Source: Microcebus murinus (lineage: Eukaryota; Chordata; Mammalia; Primates; Cheirogaleidae). Taken from it: a stretch of 64,000 nucleotides of DNA. The DNA lies in assembly GCF_040939455.1 (NCBI RefSeq), contig NC_134129.1, positions 21,528,001 to 21,592,000 on the forward strand. The letters run 5' to 3'. The notes beneath the pieces were generated by a model. It ran no database searches and was not told the DNA's origin. It worked only from the letters and a program-made list of their open reading frames with translations. A program made the translations under genes and the position numbers. Shown here one piece after another: positions 51,924-62,924 of the stretch (its first letter is position 1; each line of letters opens with the position of its first letter).

Positions 51924-52269
51924 GGCCGGGCGCGGTGGCTCACGCCTGTCATCCTAGCACTCTGGGAGGCCGAGGCAGGCGGATCGCTCAAGGTCAGGAG
52001 TTTGAAACCAGCCTGAGCAAGAGCGAGACCCCATGTCTCTACTAAAAATAGAAAGAAATTAATTGGCCAACTAAAAATATTTATACCAAAAAAAAAAAAA
52101 AAATTAGCCGGGCGTGGCGGCGCATGCCTGTAGTCCCAGCTACTCGGGAGGCTGAGGCAGGAGGATCGCCTGAGCCCAGGAGATTGAGGCTGCTGTGAGC
52201 GAGGCTGACGTCACGGCAGTCACTCTAGCTAGGGCAACAGAGTGAGACTCTGTCTCAAAAAAAAAAAAA
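51924..52269 (+). mobile_element. Alu, full length
   Basis: Target duplication AAAAGCCGTATCAC / AAAAGTCATATCAC. The linker has an internal A15 run. Confidence 0.95.
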
Positions 52270-52804
52270 GAAAAGTCATATCACGCCTGTCGGCTAAAGT
52301 CACCGTGTGCGTTCGCCTCTGGCTGTCGACTACGGTCTACTCTCGTGAGGAAGTGGTTACATTAATGACTTACCCACCAGCCTCCTGCCCAAAGAAGAGT
52401 TCAGTGGGGTGGTTCGGGGCCGTAGCAGTAAGAAACAGGACCTGGAAACTGGATTCCAGCAACTCTGGACCTGGTGCAGTCCTACCACCCTGCCCCACCT
52501 TAGCAAGGTTAGGTCTGCAGGCTGCAAGCAAAGGTGAGCAGCCTGGCCCTTCCTGCCCGAGGGCCCCTGTAGCGCCACCTTCCAGGTAACCGCTCTGTCC
52601 CAGGAAAGAGACCCCCGGTCTTGCAGCTGAAAGAGACAAACTAGGATCCAGGGAGCCACAGCCTCTGAAACCCACACAGGGGAGGTAGGTGGTGGGGCAG
52701 AGGAGACCGCCCCTGCAACAGTTGCACGAAGGAACGTGAAGCTCCGTCCTTACGGGAATTTTTACGCATGGTCTTGACTGTGGAAAGCAATCTCAGAGAT
52801 TAAA

Positions 52805-53440
52805 TAATGGCACGGGCTGTGAAGTCAGACAGCCTGGGTTTGAATCCTGATGATAACAAGCACTCACCAACTACCGGGAGGTGACCCTGGGCACATCTCC
52901 TAACTCCTACAAGCCCCGATTTCCTCAACTATAAACTTTGGGTATCTGGAGATTAAATATATTCATAGAAGTTAAGCAAGGATGCACTGTGTTCAAGTTC
53001 TCACTCTGACACTTACCAAAACCTTGGACAAGACAAGCCTCAATTTCCTCATCTGTAAATGGAGATAATATTAACTCTAGTACTTTCTTCCTTCTTCTTC
53101 TTTTTTTTTTTTTTTTTTTTGAGAAAGTCTCTCACTCTGTTGCCCAGGCTAGAGTGAGTGCTGTGGCGTCAGCCTAGCTCAACAGCAACCTCAGACTCCT
53201 GGGCTCAAGCGATCCTCCTGCCTCAGCCTTCCGAGTAGCTGGGACTATAGGCATGCGCCACGATGCCCGGCTCATTTTTTCTATATATATATATTTTTTA
53301 GTTGGCCGATTAATTTCTTTCTTTCAACCAGCTCAGGCTGGTTTCGAACTGTTGACCTTAAGCAATCCTCCCACCTCGGCCTCCCAGAGTGCTAGGATGA
53401 CAGGCGTGAGCCACCGCGCCCGGCCAATATTAATACTAGT
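52805..53440 (+). mobile_element. MIR, split by Alu
   Basis: TCAGACAGCCTGGGTTTGAA and TCCTCATCTGTAAATGGAGA match MIR. An Alu interrupts at 53101-53425, with similar sequence (TTAACTCTAGTACTTT and TTAATACTAGTACTCT) on its two sides. Confidence 0.8.
53101..53425 (-). mobile_element. Alu inside MIR, internal deletion
   Basis: The segment AGTAGAGACGGGGTCTCGCT is replaced by CTTTCAACCAG. Confidence 0.95.
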
Positions 53441-53494
53441 ACTCTCTTATAAGGGACTGAACATATACATTTTTTAGATCACACAAACACGTCC

Positions 53495-53832
53495 TTTTTT
53501 TTTTTTTTTTTTTAAGACAGAGTCTCACTCTGTTGCCCAGGCTAGAGTGAGTGCCGTGGCGTCAGCCTCGCTCATAGCAACCTCAGACTCCTGGGCTCAA
53601 GTGATCCTCCTGCCTCAGCCTCCCGAGTAGCTGGGACTACAGGCATGTGCCACCATGCCCGGCTCATTTTTTCTATACATATTAGCTGGCCAATTAATTT
53701 CTTTCTATTTATAGTAGAGACGGAGGTCTCGCTCTTGCTCAGGCTGGTTTCGAACTCCTGACCTCAAGCTATCCGCCCACCTCGGCCTCCCAGAGAGCTA
53801 GGATGACAGGCGTGAGCCAGTTCGCCCGGCCC
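53495..53832 (-). mobile_element. Alu, full length
   Basis: T20 start; ends TTCGCCCGGCC. It abuts a truncated hAT MITE. Confidence 0.95.
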
Positions 53833-53843
53833 CGTCTGTTTTT

Positions 53844-53988
53844 TTATTTCAAAATAAGACGTGTGCAGTGTGCAAAGGAATTTGCTCACAGTTTTGTGTT
53901 TTTGTTTTTTTTTTAACTATAGTCCGGCCCTCCAACGGTCTGAGGGACAGAGAATCGGCCCCCTGCTTAAAAAGTTTGAGGACCCCCA
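53844..53988. mobile_element. hAT-type MITE fragment (right part)
   Basis: AAATAAGACGTGTGCAGTGTG through CTCCAACGGTCTGAGGGACA to TTTGAGGACCCCC matches the right half of the two hAT MITEs near 22 kb, plus an internal part they lack. The left end is lost next to the Alu ending at 53832. Confidence 0.65.
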
Positions 53989-54477
53989 GTCTAGAGCAAG
54001 AAAGAGAAGCCATGGGGGCCAATTCCCCGGAGGCCCCGGGAGCCGCCTAGCCCCACCTGGCACCGACTGCTGCCCACAGAATCAAGGCCAGCTGCTGAAC
54101 CACGGCTCTATTGTCACCCAGCACGGAGAGCAGGAGGCAGCCTTCAATGCAACTGGTTTCCACGGAGATGCCGGGGCGAGAGGTGCCAAGCTCCGCCTCC
54201 CATTCCTCTTCCCTTTGCCCCAAATCTGTGGGGCCTCACTGTCTTCCTGCCCCGTGACAGCATTGTGTCATAGCAGCTCCTGTGTACAAACAAGCCAGAC
54301 AGTTGACGAGTCTTGGTGAGAAACCTGCTGCCGGCTCTGACCCATTCGGACCACGGCTCCTTTCTAGATCAGCCCAGAAAGTTTTTTCTTCCCCTTCCCC
54401 GGCTCTTCTCGAAGGTAGAGGCTGAGGCTAACGCCCGGAGCACTGTCTATTTGTACAGTTAAATCTTTGTGGTGGTG

Positions 54478-54815
54478 GGCCGGGCGTGGTGCCTCACACC
54501 TGTCATCCCGGCACTCTGGGAGGCCGAGGCGGGGAGGATCACTCGAGGTCAGGGGTTCGAGACCAGCCTGAGCAAGAGCGACACCCCCATCTCTACTAAA
54601 AATAGAAAGAAATTAATTGGCCAACTAAAAATATGTATAGAAAAAATGAGCCGGGCATGGTGGCGCATGCCTGTAGTGCCAGCTACTCGGGAGGAGGCTG
54701 AGGCAGGAGGATCGCTTGAGCCCAGGAGTTGGAGGTTGCTGTGAGCGAGGCTGACACCATGGCACTCACTCTAGCCCGGGCAACAGAGTGAGACTCTGCC
54801 TCAAAAAAAAAAAAA
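54478..54815 (+). mobile_element. Alu, full length
   Basis: Target duplication AAATCTTTGTGGTG / AAATCTTTGTAGTG. Confidence 0.95.
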
Positions 54816-55089
54816 TCTTTGTAGTGATGAAAAGGTATAAGAGTCAAGTCCCTACACAGAGAGAGAGAATTAGAATGACTGGCTGGATATATTATATAAC
54901 TTATGGCACCACTTACATCACAAATGCCATATGTCACTGGCCAGCAAATGCTAAATCATCTCAAAGGCTACTCATACATTTTCCCTAATACTGCCGAACC
55001 ACACATCTCTCAGTTTTGGAGAGCAGAGGTGTCCTCAGTGTTTTTAATCTTCAGGATTAGGTCCCAGTTTGAATAAGAAAACAGTTCTA

Positions 55090-55442
<353 letters not shown>

Positions 55443-55665
55443 AACACTTGGACCCATAGGAGAGGAAAAGCAGTTTGCCCAAGGTCACCCACCCAGCTGG
55501 ATGGCAAGAGACCCAGGACTCAGCCCCACAGGATGCTCAGCTCCCAGGTCTGACCTCTTGGCCACTGAGCTATGCTTATGGCCTCTTGCTCAGGAAGGCC
55601 TTCTAGAAAAGGAATATGGAAGAAAATTGGTCACGTCTCTGCCTGCTGGTAGCCAGAGTTTACTG

Positions 55666-56210
55666 CCGTGTTTCCCTGAAAATGAGACCTACCCATAAAA
55701 TAAGCCCCAGCAGGATGTCTAAGCATGTGCGCCATAGAAGCCCTACCCCGAAAAATCAGCCCTAGTGGTGGGCATGGCTATGAAAATCAGCCCCGTGATG
55801 GGCGTGGCTATGAAAATCAGCCCTAGTGATGGGTGTGGCTATGAAAATCAGCCCTAGTGACTGGCGTGGCTGCGCAGCGCATCTGCACAACCCATGGTGT
55901 CGTCGCGGAGTGGGAAAGAACACGAGCAGCACTTCTCATCCGCCCCGTGAGAGCTCTAGTGCTCCACAGGAGAGATCGGGGCCGGTGGTTCTAAAGGAAA
56001 CTGAGTCGCAAGACATTCAGGATGGGATTCGGGGTTTGGAGAGTGAGGATGATGTTCCAGAAGAAGATGACTTCACTCTATTTAAGTCAATGTAGATGGT
56101 TGTCCCATACTTAAAAATAAAAATAACACATCCCCTGAAGATAAGCCCTAGGGTGTCTTCTTGAGGACAAATAAAGTATAAGGCCCTGGCTTATTTTCGG
56201 GGAAACACGG
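55666..56210 (+). mobile_element. TA-target MITE, copy 13 (4 tandem units)
   Basis: Left TACTG|CCGTGTTTCCC, right GGGGAAACACGG|TACTTG. Four units lie at about 55750-55873, the second shortened by a small deletion. The left dinucleotide is TG where TA is expected. Confidence 0.9.
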
Positions 56211-58599
56211 TACTTGAAGTTTGTCGTTTCCTTCAACAGTTTTCCCAAACCCACAGCAAGACAGGCAGCTGCTCCTACAGCTATAAAAAGTCGCTGGAAG
56301 CATTGCCAGGCTGTCCCCACAAGGTCTGTTACCATGCAAGCTCCATCAGAGCTTTCGCCTCTGCCAGCTAAGGAAGAAGAAGTGTGGGGGGTTGCGGCCC
56401 CCACTTCCCAGGCCGTGTTTCCTGCCCACTAAACACACACACAGCGCTCAAACAGTCAGGGCCGCAGGCCGAGAAATTCCTCACCAGCAAGCTATGCCCT
56501 GGCGCCTGACCGCCAAGCCTTTCGTAAGAAGGGACTTTTTCTCACGAGCCCACAATTCAAGGAAGACCAGGGACCGAGGAAGAAAGGCCAGCGGCACGGT
56601 TTGTTTATTAACCTGCTACACACCCCCGACGGAACATTTTTCTGAAAGGCTGAAATTCCTGACTACTCAAAAAGAAAAAAAAAAAAAAAAACCTTATGGA
56701 GAAATTTAATCACCCAGCGAACAAAAGTGGAAACACAAAAGCCCTATTCCAATGAGGACCTTGCCAGAGACAATAGCATCCCCCCCCCCACAAAAAAAGA
56801 GGCAACTGTCTCCAGATAACAATCCTCCCAGGAATTCAGCCTCACTAAGTACTACTGGAGTGAGATATGAGCCAAGGAATCTTTGTTCTCGGGGGCAACT
56901 GCCTGGGAAACCATCTGTTTCCCTCCTGGGTTCCCCCAGGGTTGCATACATGGCATTTACATTTCAAGAGGAACCTCCAGGAAGAAAGAGGGGGAAAGTT
57001 CTCTATCTTTCCCCTGAGCACATATTTTATATATATATATATAAATATATATATATAATCTGGGAGTGGGGGAGGCGGGGGGAGTTCTCGTTTCCCTGAA
57101 ACCGGACTCTGCAAATGAAAGGAGATAGTCCACTTCAATAATGCACACGCAGCTGCCCGGCCTGGTCCTAAAGCCATGCACACACCCTGTTGCTATTTTC
57201 ACGTTCTTAAATTGGGCATAGATGGCAAAGCATCAAGAACACTGTCAAGAGATTTGATGAGAATCATTTTACCTAACCAGCTATGTGCATGTGTCTTCCA
57301 AATACAACTGATTACGCGGTAACCAAACTGAAGCACACACCCACATTTCTCTTGAACTATCCCTGCATATAGATTCTAAACGAGTATGTGGATTGGTTTC
57401 ACATCCCTATTTTATAAGTAATAAATAAGAGGTCAGCTGGCAAAGAAAAAAGAAAAAAAAGAAAGAAAAGAAAAAGAATAGTGTCAAACACTCCAGGACC
57501 TCACAGGTCTCTCTACTTTCTTAAAGAATTCCTTCTTCCTTTTCTGAAACCTGATGGTAAAGCTGATATTCTGTACCATATAATATCTAGCCTGAAACAT
57601 ACCACCTCTTAAAAGCAGGCTGTCACCTGGGCCAAAGGAGATGTTTTAGATCCCCATCTAGGTGTGTAGGGGAGGGGCGATAGTGACATATACACCTGTC
57701 AAAATTCATGGAGGCCAACACTTGAGTTGTGTGCACTTTGCTTTCTCGTAAGAAACTCACCCCACCGTGTATTTTTTCAAAGCAGACTATGTCCGCGTTA
57801 CCTGCGGTGAAGGAAACCGGGAATAAATCGCGTGGCTCCAAGAACAGTAAGACTGTTCCGTTCTTATACCCTCCTCTCACCACCGCCCCTACTCCCAGCA
57901 TCTCCCCTGGGAATTTTAACAGTGTTTTTGGAGAACCCGAAAAACACAAGTCCTCTGAGACTCTGCAGGCTCAGCCGAGGAATAACCAACGAGGTCTCCT
58001 GCCTGTAGCTTGGGGGCCTGAGCAGGCAGCACGGGAGAGATGACACCTGTCACACAGCGACAAACCGTCCCAGCCACACAGCAAAAAATAAAAAGCCAAG
58101 TGCTCCTTCTCAGCTCGCTGGCGAGCCATCCAGTGATGGGAGAACATGCCTGAGGCTTTTAGCAATGAGCCCCGAGTTGATGATGGCTCCGCTCCTGGAA
58201 CCCTATTTTTAAGCAGATGCTTCTGGACTCTGAGCAGCAGTCAGGCTTGGCATGAAGCAGGTTCACCAGAAAGGTGCAGGTCTCCCTGCCCGGAGCGCGC
58301 ATGCCACCAGCACCAGGTGAGGGTGAGGGTTTCTGCAGGCAGCTCAGCAGATTTAAATCTGTCGCACCTGGGCTCTGTCCGCCAACCCCTGCAGCACCTG
58401 GAGACCCAGGGCGCCCGCAGGAAGGGCACACCGAGTGACAGGCCGAGCACTGGAGCAAGCTCCATCACTGCTGGGTCATGACCGAGCCGCACGCTTCCTC
58501 CTTGAGCTGCCAGTCATGGAGGGAAGCAAGGCCAAATCCATGCGTCCCACTAAACCTCAAGAAAGGCTACCGATAGAGGCAGAGAGCCTCCTTGCACGA
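56211..58599 (+). other. intron 1 proximal single-copy DNA, 2.4 kb nearly repeat-free
   Basis: Only a TA run and short A runs are present. The lack of Alu and MITE near the promoter is notable. No exon recognised; candidate regulatory territory. Confidence 0.5.
57023..57058 (+). repeat. (TA)n microsatellite
   Basis: Two TA runs of about 7 and 6 units joined by AATA. Confidence 0.9.
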
Positions 58600-59144
58600 G
58601 TCGCAGGGGGTCCCCTTTCCTCCCCCTCGCACCCCTCCAGCGTCCTGACCGCCCGCCCCACGGGTCACTCGGGGAAGCTCAGGGCCACCGAGCTGCACCT
58701 GCAGATATACACATCGCGAATCCGGGACGGCCCAGCCGGCGCTTCCTGGACCGAGCCGGGAGCTCCAGCGACGATGTCCCTGGCCTTGCCACCGCGAAAT
58801 AGGAAGCGAAATAATACAACCGACCGAGCCGGGCACCAGCGGTACCTCGGAGCCCACCCCGCCGTCTCCCGGGCGGCGCGGGGACTGCCGGCGGCGGGGC
58901 AGCGTCTATGCGGATGGCGAGCTCGCGGATGGCTCTCGCGGGCTCCCGGGGGCCCTGCGCGCTGCGCCAGCCTCACACCTGAGCGGGTGCCAGGAATACG
59001 GCAGGAGGCTCCGGTGGGAACGCGCCTCGGTGGAAACGCCGCCAACTGCGCTCCGGGAGCGAGGGCGCGCGCGGAGGGGGGCCGTAGAGGCGGAATGTGG
59101 GGCGGGGAGCGAGACACCCCGAAATGTGGCAGCCGTGAGGACTC

Positions 59145-59166
59145 GGGGGGTGGGGGGTGGGGTGGC
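59145..59166 (+). promoter_or_regulatory. G-quadruplex-forming motif in early intron 1
   Basis: G runs of 6, 6 and 4 followed by GG are separated by single T residues, about 370 bp inside intron 1 and within the CpG island. This is a structural prediction only. Confidence 0.4.
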
Positions 59167-59520
59167 GCGAGCGTCCTGCGCCTTGGCAGCGCCTGTGCCG
59201 GCTCTGCGCTCCGGCCGGCGGCGGCGCGAGCTGAGATTTGCGAGGCGGCCGGCGGGCAGGCAGGAGGGACCCGGGCGCAGGGGACCGCAGCCGGCCTCCC
59301 GCGCGCGCGGGACTGCAGTGCAGCCCGATCGCGCCCACCCTCGCCCGGGACGCCCGCGCCCACGCTCCAAGTGGGGGTCACAGCGCGCCCGGGTCCCCTC
59401 GGCCCGGCGACCTGGAGCGGCTGGCCGCAGAGAGTGGGGGGAGGCGAGGCTGGACCCGCGCGGGCCGAGCGTGCGGCGGGGCAGCGGCTCGGGGCGCCCC
59501 TGCAAGGCCGGTCCCCCCTG

Positions 59521-59528
59521 GCACCTAC
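59521..59528 (-). promoter_or_regulatory. LIMCH1: splice donor of LIMCH1 exon 1
   Basis: The minus strand reads ATCGAG|GTAGGTGC, with the GT at 59528-59527. It matches the donor consensus at five of the six intronic positions (GTRAGT). Intron 1 starts here and runs off the low-coordinate end of the window. Confidence 0.85.
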
Positions 59529-59624
59529 CTCGATCCACTTCTGCGCCTCGGAGAAGGCCGGCTCTGGGGGCGGCTCGGGCTGCAGGGGCTGAAGGGCGTC
59601 CAGACCGAGAGCCGGGCAAGCCAT
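59529..59624 (-). CDS. LIMCH1: LIMCH1 first coding exon (partial CDS, 32 codons)
   Basis: Read on the minus strand, the ATG at 59624-59622 opens a 32-codon exon beginning [16 protein letters not shown], continuing with a proline/glutamate-rich stretch (PEPPPEPAF) and ending SEAQKWIE. The last codon is followed at once by GTAGGT, a good splice donor, in phase 0. From memory this matches the N-terminus of human LIMCH1, with Asp at residue 9 where I recall Glu. SEAQKWIE is where the calponin-homology (CH) domain begins; the rest of that domain must lie in exons beyond the window. LIMCH1 is an actin/myosin-associated protein reported to activate non-muscle myosin IIA and promote stress fibres. 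No ATG occurs in any frame on the minus strand between about 59900 and 59625, so this is the first AUG of the leader. LMO7 is the paralogue, but its N-terminus differs. No downstream exon was found in 1-59528. Confidence 0.9.
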
Positions 59625-59889
59625 TTGCGAAGCCCCGCTTCCAGCCGCGCGCAGGGACGAGGACGGCGGCCGCCGCCGCGAGCGCGCGCTCCCCGCCCGC
59701 CCCTCCGCGCCCCGCCCGGCGCAGGTCCCCGGAGAGCCGCGCGCGCGGCTGGACGGCACCGCGGCAGCTGCTCCCAGCGCCGCCCGGCCCCGCCGCGCAC
59801 CGAGCCCCGCGGAGGCGCCCGGAGCTCCCTCCCCTCCCACCTCCTCCGCCCGCTCCGCCCCCGGGGCGGGAGGGGGGCTCCGCTACCGG

Positions 59890-59899
59890 CTAAAAATAA
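59890..59899. promoter_or_regulatory. MEF2-consensus / TATA-like AT-rich site in LIMCH1 promoter
   Basis: CTAAAAATAA fits the MEF2 consensus YTAWWWWTAR on both strands and is the only AT-rich decamer in several hundred bases of GC-rich sequence. It is 266 bp upstream of the ATG. On the minus strand TTATTTTTAG could also act as a weak TATA element, placing initiation near 59865. Function is inferred. Confidence 0.5.
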
Positions 59900-60089
59900 C
59901 CCGCAGCCAGCGCCGGGTGTCTCCCTCCCCGCTCACGCCCGCCCCGGCCCTGCCCGGGAGGGGCCCTCGGCGGGACGCCCCGCACGTCCCCGCACCGGGC
60001 GGGCAGCCAAGCGGGGCGCACGCGTCCCCGGGGAGCGCGCGGCGGAGCGCGCTGGCACCTGCTGTCCCCGCCCGGCCGGCCGCAGAGCT

Positions 60090-60111
60090 GGGGGCTGGGG
60101 GGGTGGGGGGG
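60090..60111 (+). promoter_or_regulatory. G-quadruplex-forming motif upstream of LIMCH1
   Basis: Three G runs of 5, 7 and 7 bases are separated by CT and T; the long runs can supply a fourth strand. It lies at the upstream edge of the CpG island on the template strand of LIMCH1. This is a structural prediction only. Confidence 0.45.
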
Positions 60112-60204
60112 CAGCCCCAGACCCGGCGCCACCTGCTCTTTCCGTAAGAAAAAAAGGAAAAACGACCCTGATGAGCTCGCCTCCGGGAGAGCGGCCTACT
60201 GTGT

Positions 60205-60275
60205 GCTGGTCCGTTGATTCGCTCAATCCACGGTGCTGGCCGCCTACTACGCGCCAGGCACAGGCGCTGGGCGCC
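60205..60275 (+). mobile_element. probable L2/MIR remnant
   Basis: GCCTACTACGCGCCAGGCAC resembles the L2/MIR motif (GCCTACTATGTGCCAGGCAC) with CpG-rich changes. It lies just upstream of the CpG island. Confidence 0.4.
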
Positions 60276-60282
60276 CAGAGGT

Positions 60283-60519
<237 letters not shown>

Positions 60520-60599
60520 CAACTGGAAGGCCGTGGCCTCAATACATTTGCATTCTAGAGGGAGTTGCAGAGAGTGCTGTTAAAAAGATAAAAGGGGAG

Positions 60600-60934
60600 G
60601 ACGGGGTGGCTCAGGCCTGTCATCCCAGCACTCTGGGAGGCCGAGGCGGGAGGATCGCTCCAGGTCAGGAGTTCGAGACCAGCCTGAGCAAGAGCGAGAC
60701 CCCCGTCTCTACTAAAAATAGAAAGAAATTAATTGGCCAACTAAAAATATATAGAAAAAAATTAGCCGGGCATGGTGGCGCATGCCTGTCAGTTCCAGCT
60801 ACTGAGGAGGCTGAGGCAGGAGGATCGCTTGAGCCCAGGAGTTTGAGGTTGCTGTGAGCGAGGCTGATGCCATGGCACTCACTCTAGCCTGGGCGACAGA
60901 GTGAGACTCAGTCAAAAAAAAAAAAGAAAAGAAA
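60600..60934 (+). mobile_element. Alu, upstream of LIMCH1
   Basis: Target duplication GATAAAAGGGGAG on both sides. It is the closest Alu upstream of the CpG island. Confidence 0.95.
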
Positions 60935-61009
60935 AGATAAAAGGGGAGAAGATAAACAAAGACTTGGGAAGAGAAAGTGGAGGCTAGTTTCCGACAGGCC
61001 TCTCCACCC

Positions 61010-61544
61010 TGGGCCTGGGCGTCCTGGTTCCCCCGGTGGGAGGGGGCGGAAGGCGGGGGAGGGGGCCGAGGAGGGGGTGGGAACTGCTGAGACTCAGCTC
61101 CTCCCTGCGGGCTCGCGGCCCCAGCGCCCCACCCCCGGCTGCAGCTCAGTGGGGGCGAACCCCCATAGCTACTGCCCTGGGGGGCCGCGAAGGTCCCCGT
61201 CTCCCCTCAACCTGCCCCCCCTCCAGGCCTGGGGACCGCAAAGGCTCCCCTACCCACCCCCACTCTGGCTGCCGGCCGCTCTCACTTCATTCCAACACGG
61301 ATGGGAAGAGGTGGCCTGGCAGGTGACAAGGATGGGGGGGCGGTGCTGGCCATGGGACAACCTGTGGGAAACGTTTCCAGCCGGTCGCCGAGGCTTTGAG
61401 GCGGGAGCGAGCTGGGTGGGGGTGGAGGGACCCACAGCTGGCCAGGGCGGCTGGGCCGTGGAGAGGAAGGAACAGGTGCGAGTGACGACGACATGGGAGC
61501 CGCAGGCCTGCCCCGGGAGGGGGCGGGGCACGGGCCCACTGGGC
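61010..61544 (+). other. GC-rich single-copy DNA next to minisatellite
   Basis: G-rich on the plus strand near 61036-61082 (several runs of four or more G, a possible quadruplex), then C-rich. No splice-bounded frame was recognised. Confidence 0.5.
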
Positions 61545-62388
61545 TTTGCCGGGAACCCACTGGAACCCGTTGGAACCCACTGGAACCCACTGGGAACCCA
61601 CTGGGGACTCACTGGAACCCACTGGGAACCCACTGGGGACTCACTGGAACCCACTGAGAACCCACTGGAATCCACTGGGGACTCACTGGAACCCACTGGG
61701 GACTCACTGGAACCCACTGAGAACCCACTGGAATCCACTGAGAACCCACTGGAACCCATTGGGGACTCACTGGAACCCACTGAGAACCCACTGGAATCCA
61801 CTGGGAACCCACTGGAATCCACTGGGAACTTGCTGGGAACCCACTGAAAATCCACTGAGAACCCACTGGAATCCACTGGGAACCCACTGAGAATCCACTG
61901 GGAATCCACTGGGAATCTACTGGAACCCACTGGGAAACCACTGGAATCCACTGGGAACACACTGGAACCCACTGAGAATCCACTGGGAACCCACTGGAAT
62001 CCACTGGAACCCACAGGAACCCACTGGGATCCACTGGGAACTTACTGGGAACCCACTGAGAATCCACTGGGAACCCACTGGGACCCACTGGGAAACCACT
62101 GGAATCCATTGGGAACTCACTGGGAACCCACTGAGAATCCACTGGGAACCCACTGGAATCCATTGGGAACTCACTGGGAACCCACTGAGAATCCACTGGG
62201 AACCCACTGGAATCCACTGGAACCCACAGGAACCCACTGGGATCCACTGGAACCCACAGGAACCCACTGGGATCCACTGGGGATTCACTGGGAACCCACT
62301 GGGAATCCACTGGGAACCCACAGGGAATCCACCGGGAATACACTGAGAACCCACTGGAATCCACTGGAACCCACTGGGAACCCACAGG
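61545..62388 (+). repeat. minisatellite with 10/11-bp units, about 840 bp
   Basis: About 80 units of GGAACCCACT (10) and GGGAACCCACT (11), with variants GGAATCCACT, GGGGACTCACT and GAGAACCCACT. Frames on both strands stay open (for example repeats of THWNPLG forward and GSQWVPV reverse), but this is a product of the repeat. Confidence 0.95.
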
Positions 62389-62924
62389 TTGGCCGACCTG
62401 ATGGCAAGAGGGGTCTGGAGGTAGCAGGGGACTGTGGGTGCCTCGACACACGAACTCTCTGTTCCCTGTTCAGAGCCAGAGTTTGGTCTTTGTGTGATTC
62501 TGCTGCTAGGGCAGGGGGTGGAACAAAAAGCAGGCCTGAAATTCCGCCACTACCAGCAGCTCCGGGCTCAGACAGCCTTCTGTCTACTTACTCTGAAGAC
62601 ACTTACGTGGCCCTTGTAGGGATGCCACACTCATTTGCTTGTGAAAGGACATTGTCATTTGCGATACGATGTGGCTCTTTCAAGTGTATAAAAGTCATTT
62701 GTGCTCCTTGAGGAAAATTCGGAAAATGCAATGAAGAACACGAATCTTGAAGAAACGCCTCAATTCAGAGATCATTACTTCCAGGGGGTAGAAAGTAACA
62801 GTTTGATTGAGAAAAAAAATAATAATAAGACAAAATACTATATGACAAATGCCAAATGAGGAACATAATGTATTCGAAGAACATGAGTTGGTTGTTTCCT
62901 TGTTGGGTTTTCTTTGCAGCAGCT
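62389..62924 (+). other. upstream single-copy DNA
   Basis: No gene, RNA or repeat recognised between the minisatellite and the L1M fragment. Confidence 0.5.

Larger units (their letters stand above)
58600..60130. promoter_or_regulatory. LIMCH1: CpG island covering LIMCH1 promoter and exon 1
   Basis: This stretch is very GC-rich, with dense CpG dinucleotides and GC boxes of GGGGCGGGAG type near 59860. The first coding exon lies inside it. Sequence on both sides returns to average composition with repeats. The island extends about 900 bp into intron 1 and about 500 bp upstream of the ATG. It contains no Alu or other interspersed repeat, as expected of a protected promoter. Confidence 0.85.

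Noticed and set aside
58435..59592. 385-codon plus-strand frame across the CpG island
   Set aside because: Antisense to the LIMCH1 exon; long frames are expected in GC-rich DNA with few stops, and no domain is visible.
58665..59840. 391-codon minus-strand frame containing the LIMCH1 exon
   Set aside because: It opens at GTG, not ATG, and runs past the GTAGGT donor into intron. Only the 32 codons from the ATG at 59624 are supported.
61609..62451. 280-codon minus-strand frame of GSQWVPV repeats
   Set aside because: Both strands of the 10/11-bp minisatellite are open in several frames; no promoter, splice site or non-repeat domain supports a protein.
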